NCBI RefSeq assembly: GCF_905404315.1
Contig: NC_066266.1
Location: forward strand, 1,557,501-1,621,500
Direction of reading: 5' to 3'
DNA from: Leptidea sinapis
Taxonomy: Eukaryota; Arthropoda; Insecta; Lepidoptera; Pieridae
DNA length: 64,000 nucleotides
The translations under genes were made by a program, and so were the position numbers. This document shows, piece by piece, positions 33,876-46,630 of this stretch. A model generated the notes under the pieces. The model searched no databases. It was not told where the DNA came from and was given only the letters and a program-made list of their open reading frames with translations. Positions within the stretch are counted from its first letter, which is position 1, and every line of letters starts with the position of its first letter.

Positions 33876-35809
33876 CGACAATATATTGGACCGATCGTCG
33901 TAGAGATCTTTGGGCTAGGCCTGTGTCCAGCAGTGGACGTTTTTCGGCTGATGACGATGATTTATGTAATACTATAATCGAACGGATGACACCTTTAAAA
34001 CATATTATAAATTATAGATTCATTTAACTACCTGTGTTGCCTTTTCCCTTGTGCGAAGGTCCTGCATATTTTCCTGGTGATTAAGTAAATCAAATTAAAA
34101 CAATTATAGACACTGTGATATTAGAAACAGAAGAAATGTACCTAATATTAAAAATATGAGCTTGCTTTCATCTTTTATGCTTCATAACTATACATAGAAA
34201 AATAGTTCTTTATCTGTAATTGGGTAATATACCAGTGAACCCACCAATTGACCAATTAAAATTTCTATTCAAAATAGAATATGATATTTTTAATTGAAAG
34301 TCAAAAACTATACCCCGTTCAAAATGTATGCCTCAGACCTAAGGAGAACGAGCACAAGAAACTCAGAGCTCTTAATTTTTTTAACACGCAAACGTTTTTT
34401 TAACAATTCTTTTGAATTTCGTAAAACATTTGATTTGGACATTTTCTGGGATCTTGTTGTAAAAGCATATACATCGCATAGTGGCTGGAGATGCTTCTGG
34501 ACCAATATGGAATCCACAAACCATGCGGCTAAGGCAATAACATCCTTTCGAGCCACCAAGAGCGAAACCTTTGTTGCTTGAAAAAATCCGACGGTACACC
34601 AAATCCGACCTGCAAACCGCTTTTGCAAAATCACTTTCCTGGCCGCCGCATTACCAACAACCATGCGCCTGATGTGGAGTTGCAGAGCAACGTACCGGAT
34701 CAGACGAAATGGACTATAGCTCTCAGGATGGTAGATAAAGGCAATGTAATGTGGGCAATTAATATTTAATATATTTCTTCCACTTAAATCAGGACGATAA
34801 GACCTTGATTTTCCCGGATGCCGTGCAACTCACGGCTTGCCTGGCGTACTGAAAGTATTATATATTCTTAAGCCTAAAGATATAATGGTGGTATGATTTA
34901 GATGTTAATTAAATTATAGATTCAATTACCTCCGTCACTTAAACAATAACATATACTGTGATATTGGAAGTAAAAAAAAAAACAAAAAATTAAAAAAAAA
35001 ATGGTTGTTGCAATACGAAACATCCATTCCATAGAGGTAAGTCATAATCTGTATCAAGTATTATATCTTTTTGTTAATACTTATTACGTTCACCAGTGGG
35101 TAAGTTCAAAACAAAAGGTTGTATAATATTCACCATTACAAGATTTATTTAGAAATAGGCACCAAAACGGCGCCTATTTCTGTCTTAATCATGTGAGTAC
35201 GTCTACCTTGGACAATCCAGTTAGGTAGGCCTATTTTCGCGAAAGAGGTCACTCGTCGAACCCGACTCGGACATAATAAAATAAAAATATCACAGTGTCT
35301 GAAAACGAAGTTTCAAACCAGTGTGTATTGCCAGTGATGACTTACGGTACTCAGACGTGGTCGCTAATTCTGGGCTGATGAGAAAGCTCATGTTCGCTCA
35401 GAGGGCAATGGAGGTGGCTATGCTCGGAGTTTCCCTGCGAGATCGAATCAGAAATGAGGAGAACCAAAGTCAAATGATTGCGAAACTGAAGTGGTAGTGG
35501 GCAAGGCACATAGGTCGACGGACAGATGGACGGTGGGGCAGTAAATTCCTTGAAAGGCGACCACGTACCGGAAGACGTAGTTTCGTAGGCCTTCAATAAG
35601 ATGGACCGACAATCTGGTCAAGGTTACCTTAATATTGACACGGAGTGGGTGAGTGGGTAAAGTAAACACTTTTACGCTAAAGCTGCGAGTATTGCTGACG
35701 GAGCTGTTGAAATTATCAATGTCTTGAAGTTTGACAACTCTCGTCATGTATGTTGCTGCACGATATGATGTTTGACAACTCTCGTGAAATACGTCGAAGC
35801 GTTGCTACG
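33876..35809 (+). repeat. Array unit 6
   Basis: Core-type unit, indistinguishable by eye from units 4 and 5. Confidence 0.93.
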
Positions 35810-37742
35810 CGACAATATATTGGACCGATCGTCGTAGAGATCTTTGGGCTAGGCCTGTGTCCAGCAGTGGACGTTTTTCGGCTGATGACGATGATTTATG
35901 TAATACTATAATCGAACGGATGACACCTTTAAAACATATTATAAATTATAGATTCATTTAACTACCTGTGTTGCCTTTTCCCTTGTGCGAAGGTCCTGCA
36001 TATTTTCCTGGTGATTAAGTAAATCAAATTAAAACAATTATAGACACTGTGATATTAGAAACAGAAGAAATGTACCTAATATTAAAAATATGAGCTTGCT
36101 TTCATCTTTTATGCTTCATAACTATACATAGAAAAATAGTTCTTTATCTGTAATTGGGTAATATACCAGTGAACCCACCAATTGACCAATTAAAATTTCT
36201 ATTCAAAATAGAATATGATATTTTTAATTGAAAGTCAAAAACTATACCCCGTTCAAAATGTATGCCTCAGACCTAAGGAGAACGAGCACAAGAAACTCAG
36301 AGCTCTTAATTTTTTTAACACGCAAACGTTTTTTTAACAATTCTTTTGAATTTCGTAAAACATTTGATTTGGACATTTTCTGGGATCTTGTTGTAAAAGC
36401 ATATACATCGCATAGTGGCTGGAGATGCTTCTGGACCAATATGGAATCCACAAACCATGCGGCTAAGGCAATAACATCCTTTCGAGCCACCAAGAGCGAA
36501 ACCTTTGTTGCTTGAAAAAATCCGACGGTACACCAAATCCGACCTGCAAACCGCTTTTGCAAAATCACTTTCCTGGCCGCCGCATTACCAACAACCATGC
36601 GCCTGATGTGGAGTTGCAGAGCAACGTACCGGATCAGACGAAATGGACTATAGCTCTCAGGATGGTAGATAAAGGCAATGTAATGTGGGCAATTAATATT
36701 TAATATATTTCTTCCACTTAAATCAGGACGATAAGACCTTGATTTTCCCGGATGCCGTGCAACTCACGGCTTGCCTGGCGTACTGAAAGTATTATATATT
36801 CTTAAGCCTAAAGATATAATGGTGGTATGATTTAGATGTTAATTAAATTATAGATTCAATTACCTCCGTCACTTAAACAATAACATATACTGTGATATTG
36901 GAAGTAAAAAAAAAACAAAAAATTAAAAAAAAAATGGTTGTTGCAATACGAAACATCCATTCCATAGAGGTAAGTCATAATCTGTATCAAGTATTATATC
37001 TTTTTGTTAATACTTATTACGTTCACCAGTGGGTAAGTTCAAAACAAAAGGTTGTATAATATTCACCATTACAAGATTTATTTAGAAATAGGCACCAAAA
37101 CGGCGCCTATTTCTGTCTTAATCATGTGAGTACGTCTACCTTGGACAATCCAGTTAGGTAGGCCTATTTTCGCGAAAGAGGTCACTCGTCGAACCCGACT
37201 CGGACATAATAAAATAAAAATATCACAGTGTCTGAAAACGAAGTTTCAAACCAGTGTGTATTGCCAGTGATGACTTACGGTACTCAGACGTGGTCGCTAA
37301 TTCTGGGCTGATGAGAAAGCTCATGTTCGCTCAGAGGGCAATGGAGGTGGCTATGCTCGGAGTTTCCCTGCGAGATCGAATCAGAAATGAGGAGAACCAA
37401 AGTCAAATGATTGCGAAACTGAAGTGGTAGTGGGCAAGGCACATAGGTCGACGGACAGATGGACGGTGGGGCAGTAAATTCCTTGAAAGGCGACCACGTA
37501 CCGGAAGACGTAGTTTCGTAGGCCTTCAATAAGATGGACCGACAATCTGGTCAAGGTTACCTTAATATTGACACGGAGTGGGTGAGTGGGTAAAGTAAAC
37601 ACTTTTACGCTAAAGCTACGAGTATTGCTGACGGAGCTGTTGAAATTATCAATGTCTTGAAGTTTGACAACTCTCGTCATGTATGTTGCTGCACGATATG
37701 ATGTTTGACAACTCTCGTGAAATACGTCGAAGCGTTGCTACG
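35810..37742 (+). repeat. Array unit 7
   Basis: Core-type unit, one base shorter in an A run near 36906. Its tail carries the AAGCTACGAG variant that leads into unit 8. Confidence 0.93.
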
Positions 37743-39677
37743 CGACAATATATTGGACCGATCGTCGTAGAGATCTTTGGGCTAGGCCTGTGTCCAGCAG
37801 TGGACGTTTTTCGGCTGATGACGATGTTTTTTGTAATACTATAATCGAACGGATGACACCTTTAAAACATATCATAAATTATAGATTCATTTAACTACCT
37901 GTGTTGCCTTTTCCCTTGTGCGAAGGTCCTGCATATTTTCCTGTTGATTAAGTAAATCAAATTAAAACAATTATAGACACTGTGATATAACAAACAGAAG
38001 AAATTTACATAATATTAAAAATATGAGCTTGCTTTCATCTTTTATGCTTCATAACTATACATAGAAAAATAGTTCTTTATCTGTAATTGGGTAATATACC
38101 AGTGAACCCACCAATTGACCAATTAAAATTTCTATTCAAAATAGAATATGATATTTTTAATTGAAAGTCAAAAACTATACCCCGTTCAAAATGTATGCCT
38201 CAGACCTAAGGAGAACGAGCACAAGAAACTCAGAGCTCTTAATTTTTTTAACACGCAAACGTTTTTTTAACAATTCTTTTGAATTTCGTAAAACATTTGA
38301 TTTGGACATTTTCTGGGATCTTGTTGTAAAAGCATATACATCGCATAGTGGCTGGAGATGCTTCTGGACCAATATGGAATCCACAAACCATGCGGCTAAG
38401 GCAATAACATCCTTTCGAGCCACCTAGAGCGAAACCTTTGTTGCTTGAAAAAATCCGACGGTACACCAAATCCGACCTGCAAACCGCTTTTGCAAAATCA
38501 CTTTCCTGGCCGCCGCATTACCAACAACCATGCGCCTGATGTGGAGTTGCAGAGCAACGTACCGGATCAGACGAAATGGACTATAGCTCTCAGGATGGTA
38601 GATAAAGGCAATGTAATGTGGGCAATTAATATTTAATATATTTCTTCCACTTAAATCAGGACGATAAGACCTTGATTTTCCCGGATGCCGTGCAACTCAC
38701 GGCTTGCCTGGCGTACTGAAAGTATTATATATTCTTAAGCCTAAAGATATAATGGTGGTATGATTTAGATGTTAATTAAATTATAGATTCAATTACCTCC
38801 GTCACTTAAACAATAACATATACTGTGATATTGGAAGTAAAAAAAAAAAACAAAAAATTAAAAAAAAAATGGTTGTTGCAATACGAAACATCCATTCCAT
38901 AGAGGTAAGTCATAATCTGTATCAAGTATAATATCTTTTTGTTAATACTTATTACGTTCACCAGTGGGTAAGTTCAAAACAAAAGGTTGTATAATATTCA
39001 CCATTACAAGATTTATTTAGAAATAGGCACCAAAACGGCGCCTATTTCTGTCTTAATCATGTGAGTACGTCTACCTTGGACAATCCAGTTAGGTAGGCCT
39101 ATTTTCGCGAAAGAGGTCACTCGTCGAACCCGACTCGGACATAATAAAATAAAAATATCACAGTGTCTGAAAACGAAGTTTCAAACCAGTGTGTATTGCC
39201 AGTGATGACTTACGGTACTCAGACGTGGTCGCTAATTCTGGGCTGATGAGAAAGCTCATGTTCGCTCAGAGGGCAATGGAGGTGGCTATGCTCGGAGTTT
39301 CCCTGCGAGATCGAATCAGAAATGAGGAGAACCAAAGTCAAATGATTGCGAAACTGAAGTGGTAGTGGGCAAGGCACATAGGTCGACGGACAGATGGACG
39401 GTGGGGCAGTAAATTCCTTGAAAGGCGACCACGTACCGGAAGACGTAGTTTCGTAGGCCTTCAATAAGATGGACCGACAATCTGGTCAAGGTTACCTTAA
39501 TATTGACACAGAGTGGGTGAGTGGGTAAAGTAAACACTTTTACGCTAAAGCTACGAGTATTGCTGACGGAGCTGTTAAAATTATCAATGTCTTGAAGTTT
39601 GACAACTCTCGTCATGTATGTTGCTGCACGATATGATGTTTGACAACTCTCGTGAAATACGTCGAAGCGTTGCTACG
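37743..39677 (+). repeat. Array unit 8 (carries variant block)
   Basis: The head repeats the unit 3 variants (CATATCATAAATT, CCTGTTGATTAAG, GATATAACAAACAG). Private changes are GATGTTTTTTGTAA near 37825 and CACCTAGAGCG near 38423, which puts a stop in the small open frame of this unit. Confidence 0.93.
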
Positions 39678-41171
39678 CGACGATATTGGACCGATCGTCG
39701 TAGAGATCTTTGGGCTAGGCCTGTGTCCAGCAGTGGACGTTTTTCGGCTGATGACGATGATTTATATAATACTATAATCGAACGGATGACACGTTTAAAA
39801 CATATCATAAATTATAGATTCATTTAACTACCTGTGTTGCCTTTTCCCTTGTGCGAAGGTCCTGCATATTTTCCTGTAGATTAAGTAAATCAAATTAAAA
39901 CAATTATAGACACTGTGATATAAGAAACAGAAGAAATTTACCTAATATTAAAAATATGAGCTTCCTTTCATCTTTTATGCTTCATAACTATACATAGAAA
40001 AATAGTTCTTTATCTGTAATTGGGTAATATACCAGTGAACCCACCAATTGACCAATTAAAATTTCTATTCAAAATAGGATATAATATTTCTTATTGAAAG
40101 TCAAAAACTATACCCCGTTCAAAAAAGTATACCTCAGACCTAAGAAGAACGAGCACAAGAAACTCAGAGCTCTTAATATTTTTTAACACGTAAACGTTTT
40201 TTTAACAATTTTTTTGAATTTCGTAAAACATTTGATTTGGACATTTTCTGGGATCTTGTTGTAAAAGCATATACATCGCATAGTGGCTGGAGATGCTTCT
40301 GGACCAATATAGAATCCACAAACCATGCGGCTAAGGCAAAAACATCCTTTCGAGCCACCAAGAGCGAAACCTTGGTTGCTTGAAAAAATCCGACGGTACA
40401 CCAAATCCGACCTGCAAACCGCTTTTGCAAAATCACTTTCCTGGCCGCCGCATTACCAACAACCATGCGCCTGATGTGGAGTTGCAGAGCAACGTACCGG
40501 ATCAGACGAATTGGACTATAGCTCTCAGGATGGTAGATAAAGGCAATGTAATGTGGGCAATTAATATTTAATATATTTCTTCCACTTAAATCAGGACGAC
40601 AAGACCTTAATTTTCCCGGATGCCGTGCTACTCACGGCTTGCCTGGCGTACCGAAAGTATTATATATTCTTAAGCCTAAAGATATAATGGTGGTATGATT
40701 TAGATGTTAATTAAATTATAGATTCAATTACCTCCGTCACTTATTTCCTTCTGCGAAGGTCCTGACATTTATCGAGTTGATTAAATAAATCATATAATAA
40801 GAACAATTACATATACTGTGATATTGGAAGTAAAAAAAAACAAAAAATTAGAAACAAAATGGTTGTTGCAATACGAAACATCCATTCCATAGAGGTAAAT
40901 CATTTATTTATTTATTTATTAAAGCACACCACATCATATACAATACAATTTTCTTAATCTAATGTTACAATTAGTAGTTCTAAAGTATACGACAATTATG
41001 GTGAACATAAAAATTACAACAAATACTCCCTAAATACTTATGAAAAATAGAACTAATACTATCAAATCTATAATAAAAACAAAAAAATAAAAAGTGAAAG
41101 TACAAATTATAATTAATAATATAATTAATTATTAAAATAATGAAAATAATGAAGACGAAAAAATAGAAAAA

Positions 41172-44049
41172 CTACTTATTTGACAAATGCGATTGAGTAC
41201 GAGCTAAGTGTTTAACAACACTTTCTTTAAGCCTGACCAGCCCACCACCGAATATATCAAGTTCTGAATTGGTATCGTTTAACTTATTGTACTCGCGAAG
41301 AATTCGAGCGAGAGGCGCCTGAACTCCCAGGTTGGATTTTACAGAAGGAACTTGGAATATTCTCTTGATTTTGAACCTTGGGAATAAATATGGAACAGCA
41401 AGGTTAATATTCTGCAAGAGGTTACTACATTGTATTTGACCGTTTAAGAGTTTGTACAAAAATATTACTCCGGAAAGAGATCTCCGATCGAACAATGAAA
41501 TCATATTAAATTTCCTGAGGCGCTGATGGAACGGGTGTCTATGAGAGAATCCAGTACTAATGTATGCAAGGTGTCGTGTGAATGCTCTTTGGATACTCTC
41601 GATGCGTTGCGAATGGATCGTATATTCCATATAATACTACCATATTCGATATGACTGCGCACTAGAGCGTTATATAGAATTGTTTTCGTTTTGGAGCCGA
41701 AACAATTCGAGTTTCGCTTTAGAAATCCTAACATTCGTGCGGATGTGGTAACTACTTTATTAACTTGTGCAATAAACGTTAGTTTGCTATCAATAGTTAC
41801 CCCCAAGTCACGAATGTCCTGCACTTCTTTTAATGGTGCGCCATCGAGCTCATACACTGTAACAAGCGGTTTTTTTTTCTAGTGTACTTAATATGAAAAC
41901 ATTTGCTTGCATTTAGGATCATACCATTTAATAGGCCCCAATCTTTTATACCATTGTGATCACTTTGAACAAAAGCAGCCTCAGAGGCAGAGTTGATAAC
42001 TTTATAAATTTTTAAATCATCGGCGAAGAGGGATGCTTTACAATATTTGATATAATTCCTAACGTCATTCACAAATATCAAAAAGAGCAACGGTCCTAGG
42101 TGGGATCCCTGGGGAACACCGGATCGCGCAATATATGAATTAGATTCAGTGCCTCCTACAACTACTGACTGAAGTCTATTATGAAGATATGACTCGAACC
42201 ACTTCAGTAAGTTTCCTCCAATTCCATAATTACTTAGCTTCTGAATCAAAAAATCAATGACTTTATCGAAGGCATTACTAAAGTCCGTATATATCGCATC
42301 AATCTGTCGCCCATTGTCCAATTCTTGACATACTTCGGTGACAAAAGAGATGAGGTTCGCTTGAATTGAACGGCCCTTCCTGAAACCATGTTGCTCATCG
42401 GAGATCAAACTGTCAATATTTTTGGAGATAATAGGATGAAGGACTGATTCAAAAAGCTTGGAAAAACAAGACAAAATGCATATAGGACGGTAATTTTTTA
42501 CGTCGGTAATATCCCCCTTTTTATATACAGGTACAACACGAGACTTTTTCCATTCTTCAGGAAATACACCTTCTTTAAGTGATCTATTGAAGATAATAGT
42601 TAAGGGTAATGATATTGCAAACCTACATCGTTTAACAAAGAGAGGAGGAATCGAGTCTGGCCCAGCTCCTTTATTAATGTCGAGTCCTTTTATTTTCTGA
42701 GATATTTCAGCTTCACTGAAGCTCGGGGACATCAGAGAATGAACATTATCAATATCGACTAGACTAGAACTGCGAACGCGACGCTGACCACAAGAGTGTA
42801 TAGAAGAAAATTGATATGAAAATAGATTGGCAATATCCGCTGCTGTTTGTGCTGTAACATTATCCATTTTCATACAAGAGGGAAGTGTTGAATGGCCGCC
42901 TTTTTTATTTTTAACAAAACTCCAAAAACATTTTGGATTATTTGGAATGTTTGCTTCAATATTTCGCTTGTATTTAGTATAGCAATCATCATAAAGTTTA
43001 TGACAACGCTTTCTAATCATGTGATACTCTAATTCATCTCTAGGATTTTTATATATTCGGAACCTCTTACGTAATTTTTCTTTTTCAGCAAGAAATTTTA
43101 TTAAGGAAGAGCTGAACCATACCGGATATTTAGATCTCATGTTGGTTGTTTTAGTAACAAATTTGTTAATGATATTGTTAATTATTTTATAGAACTCAGA
43201 TACCATACTATTTACGTTATCATGGACGCATAGCCTTCGATTCCAATCAATAGTTTTTAGATCATTGATAATAGAAACATAGTCACCTTTATAAAAATTT
43301 AGTTTTGCATTACCTCTCGCTCGCAAAAATGATATTCCAGAACTTTCAATATTTAACAATAAGCTAGGATGATTCGTATATGTCCTACTTAACACGTCAG
43401 GTGGGGCTGATACATTAATATTAGACATGTTACTCAATACTAAATCTAAAAAGCGGTCATCGCTATTACTAATACAATTAAATTGCTTTAGGTTATTCAT
43501 AGACATAAAATTAACTAAGGCAAAGCCAAGAGTATTGTTATAGTTAGAGGGAGTCATAAAAACTTCGTTTGCTTGTGACTTCCAGTTAATAAACCCTAGG
43601 TTGAAATCACCAACTATAATGACGTTATCGTTTAAGTTGAAAGCTAAGTCAATTTTGTCCAAAAATTGTGTCAACGTCCCAATTTTTACAGGTGGAGGTA
43701 GATATACCACACATATAGAAAGTTTTTTTATTGCTTGATTAATATTAACATGTAATGTGACCCATAAATCCTCGACATCTGAATCCTATGACTCAACCCT
43801 GAAAGAAGAAATGTCCTTAGAGACTGCTAACATAACTCCTCCACCATCTGATTTAGTATTGCTAGAACTCGAACGATCCCTACGATAGACGGTATATCTG
43901 TTGTCAAATAATTCATTGTTTGAAATACTGGATCTCAACCAAGTTTCGTTAAGAGCGATGACCTTATAATTAGAAGTTGATAAGTTCTTTAGAAAGTTTG
44001 TCGTCTTAGTTCTCAACACTTGAGCATTTTGGTAATAAATGTTAAGCAT
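41172..44049 (-). pseudogene. LINE ORF2: endonuclease and reverse transcriptase, one stop and two frameshifts
   Basis: Starts MLNIYYQNAQVLRTKTTNFL; the endonuclease shows NETW, GGGVMLAVSKD and IVGDFNLGFINWKS. The RT shows PEEWKKSRVVPVYKKGDITD, NYRPICILSCFSKLFESVL, FRKGRSIQANLISF, IYTDFSNAFDKV (motif A), SGVPQGSHLGPLLFLIFVND and FADDLKIYKV (motif C, catalytic Asp pair intact). Breaks: TAG at 43784-43786, a frameshift near 41870-41878 in a run of nine T (plus strand), and another near 41575-41600. The C-terminal part (HIEYGSIIWN, IQRAFTRHLAYI) ends at 41172. Otherwise complete, so it is a young dead copy. Confidence 0.87.
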
Positions 44050-44128
44050 CTTATAAAAAAACTATAGAGAAAAACAATAAATTATTAAGCTACAATTATA
44101 TACTAAGTTTACAATTTAATATACTAAA

Positions 44129-45250
44129 TTAAGTTAAAAGATTTAAGGTTTCGTTGTTCTTAATAAGCAAGGCTTGGCAGTTTTCATTTTTTCTCGTAAA
44201 AACGCGCCCATTGCGAATCCATACAAACTTATACTGCATCTGTTTTGCTTTCAAACGGGTAGCCGCGTAAAGAGCATTGGTAAATGGAGTTAGATGTTCG
44301 GATACAAATATAGGTTTTTTAGTTCCTCCAATACCAAGATGGCGAGAGTTTAACTTATCTTGCGGATTCTTCTTGTTAAATTTGCTCACAGCAGCCAGAA
44401 CGACGTCACGTTTGCGCGGGGTACCTAACTTAACTACGACGGATCGAGGTCTATTACTGTCATTTGTTAATTTAGCCACTCTTGTCACGTGTTGTACATC
44501 ATCCTGAGTGAGAGGACAGTCCACAGTCTTGGCAATCTGAATTACAGTTTCAAATAAATTCTCTGATCTATTCTCTGGGATCCCATTAATAAGTATATTG
44601 TTCTCTCGTACATGAAGTTCGACGGAGCTTAGCCGGTTCGTTAGATCAGTGACAGTAGATGTTAACCTCTCATTATCTTTTTTTAAATGGACTATGTCAA
44701 TATTCTTTTGTTCTAGCGATGATTTTATGTCTTCAAATTGTCGGTTCAGGAAGCTGATTGTGTCTTGGAACTCGGCTACCTTTTCAGTGAGATTGTTAAG
44801 TTCCGACGTAACCAATCGTTTGATTGTCACGGTGAGGACTGAAGATAACTCCTGTTGTAAAATATCTCGCAATTTTTCTTCAGTAACAAATGGTTCTATT
44901 TCTGGCAGCTGTGGAGGGGATCTATGTGAGGGCTTTATTCGCTGTGTTATATTATCAGAGCATGAAGGTTCACTTCCGGGGCTTGTTTCTTGAGAGCTCA
45001 TATCATGGGCGCTTCCATCGGAATTTGCGCGAGCTTGCGATAACGTGTTTGCATTGTCATCTTTAGGCTGCCTCTCAGAGCATTCAGGACACCTGAATGA
45101 CGCTTTTTGTCCTGCGACCATCTCAATAAAGCGCTTGCGTGGGACATTTGCACAATCTAGATCGTATTTTAGCTTACAGATATGGCAGCACAAATAATCC
45201 TTTTTTGGCAACACATTATGACAGCTAGCACAAATGTTTGAAGGGGCCAT
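44129..45250 (-). CDS. LINE ORF1: PHD-finger, coiled-coil RNA-binding protein (373 aa), intact
   Basis: ORF1 proteins of CR1/Jockey LINEs bind the element RNA and form the ribonucleoprotein. Residues 6-57 hold a PHD-like finger (CASCHNVL, YLCCHICKLKYDLDC, FRCPEC). Around residues 125-215 there is a long coiled coil (LNNLTEKVAEFQDTISFLNR, LKKDNERLTSTVTDLTNRLS). After it comes a nucleic-acid-binding part with NNILINGIPENRSENLFETV, RPRSVVVKLGTPRKRDVVLA and the C-terminal KFVWIRNGRVFTRKNE, like the FP-type C-terminal domain of LINE ORF1. The frame is uninterrupted, unlike ORF2. Confidence 0.87.
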   Translation of the reverse strand: MAPSNICASCHNVLPKKDYLCCHICKLKYDLDCANVPRKRFIEMVAGQKASFRCPECSERQPKDDNANTLSQARANSDGSAHDMSSQETSPGSEPSCSDNITQRIKPSHRSPPQLPEIEPFVTEEKLRDILQQELSSVLTVTIKRLVTSELNNLTEKVAEFQDTISFLNRQFEDIKSSLEQKNIDIVHLKKDNERLTSTVTDLTNRLSSVELHVRENNILINGIPENRSENLFETVIQIAKTVDCPLTQDDVQHVTRVAKLTNDSNRPRSVVVKLGTPRKRDVVLAAVSKFNKKNPQDKLNSRHLGIGGTKKPIFVSEHLTPFTNALYAATRLKAKQMQYKFVWIRNGRVFTRKNENCQALLIKNNETLNLLT

Positions 45251-45895
45251 TATAAGTTTATATCAGTTATAATAAATTCTAACAAAAAATAATATTAATA
45301 AATTTTTAGATATAAACAAATTATAAAATAAAAAAAATGCACATAAATTTGTTGGATTGGAACCACGACCCACTGATGTCAACCTGTGCTGACCGTAGTC
45401 GTTTACACAGTGCTATGCAAGCAGTTATGATTAAGATTGAAATAATAGTATCTATTCTACTGACAGCAGTACGTAAATGAAGAGCGGCCACTAAGCAGGT
45501 ATTTATTCGAGAACACACGACGAGTCACAACGCTGAACAGAACTCGACAAGTGCACTGAATCTACGATTATGATTGTAATCACTCTAAAGAAGTATCAGT
45601 AAAGAAGCATGATTATTCTGTTTCACTTGTGTATAGTTATTTATATTTTATGTAGCACTCTGTTGTCGTAATTGTTTGAAATCACCACTGTTTAAAAACA
45701 CATAATAAATATTCTATTATAATATTATAACTTTATTATATTAACACAGGAACTTGCAAAAGTCACACACTGCACGTATTTGCCTTGCTTAATTAATTTA
45801 AAACAACATATTGTAGATTTTAGTGGAATTACTATTTTTAATTGTTATTTTACACGGGAGCCGGTGTGACCGGCACGCGATGCGCGTTAGTTAAT
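45251..45895 (-). other. LINE 5' UTR
   Basis: About 645 bases upstream of ORF1 inside the element, AT-rich apart from the first bases, which hold a GC-rich hairpin-prone stretch around GAGCCGGTGTGACCGGCA. Any internal promoter should be here. Confidence 0.6.
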
Positions 45896-46630
45896 GTCAT
45901 AATCTGTATCAAGTATAATATCTTTTTGTTCAAAACAAAAGGTTGTATAATATTCACCATTACAAGATGTATTTAGAAATGGGCACCAAACGGCGCCTAT
46001 TTCTGTCTTAATCATGTGAGTACGTCTACCTTGGACAATCCAGTTAGGTAGGCCTATTTTCGCGAAAGAGGTCACTCGTCGAACCCAACTCGGACATAAT
46101 AAAATAAAAATATCACAGTGTCTGAAAACGAAGTTTCAAACCAGTGTGTATTGCCAGTGATGACTTAATACTCAGACGTGGTCGCTAATTCTGGGCTGAT
46201 GAGAAAGCTCATGTTCGCTCAGAGGGCAATGGAGGTGGCTATGCTCGGAGTTTCCCTGCGAGATCGAATCAGAAATGAGGAGAACCAAAGTCAAATGATT
46301 GCGAAACTGAAGTGGTAGTGGGCAAGGCACATAGGTCGACGGACAGATGGACGGTGGGGCAGTAAATTCCTTGAAAGGCGACCACGTACCGGAAGACGTA
46401 GTTTCGTAGGCCTTCAATAAGATGGACCGACAATCTGGTCAAGGTTACCTTAATATTGACACAGAGTGGGTGAGTGGGTAAAGTAAACACTTTTACGCTA
46501 AAGCTACGAGTATTGCTGACGGAGCTGTTGAAATTTTCAATGTCTTGAAGTTTGACAACTCTCGTCATGTACGTTGCTGCACGATATGATGTTTGACAAC
46601 TCTCGTGAAATACGTCGAAGCGTTGCTACG

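Larger units (their letters stand above)
40905..45895 (-). mobile_element. Nearly intact CR1/Jockey-like LINE inserted in array unit 9
   Basis: A roughly 4.99-kb minus-strand element with a 5' UTR (45251-45895), ORF1 (44129-45250), a 79-base gap, ORF2 (41172-44049) and a 3' UTR with a TTTA/AAAT repeat tail (left end 40905-40922). It splits the array motif GAGGTAAGTCATAATC: the left flank reads GAGGTAAATCAT and the right flank AATGTCATAATC, consistent with a 5-9 bp target duplication. It is absent from every other unit, so it arrived after amplification. Confidence 0.88.
39678..46630 (+). repeat. Array unit 9, split by a 5.0-kb LINE
   Basis: The left part is 39678-40904 and the right part 45896-46630. 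It is more diverged than the core, keeps the approximately 58-bp segment lost from the core (from about 40741), and has a 32-bp deletion just right of the LINE. It marks the right flank of the homogenised core. Confidence 0.9.

Noticed and set aside
44277..44993. Plus-strand open frames inside the LINE ORF1 region
   Set aside because: They are shadows of the clearly coding minus-strand ORF1.
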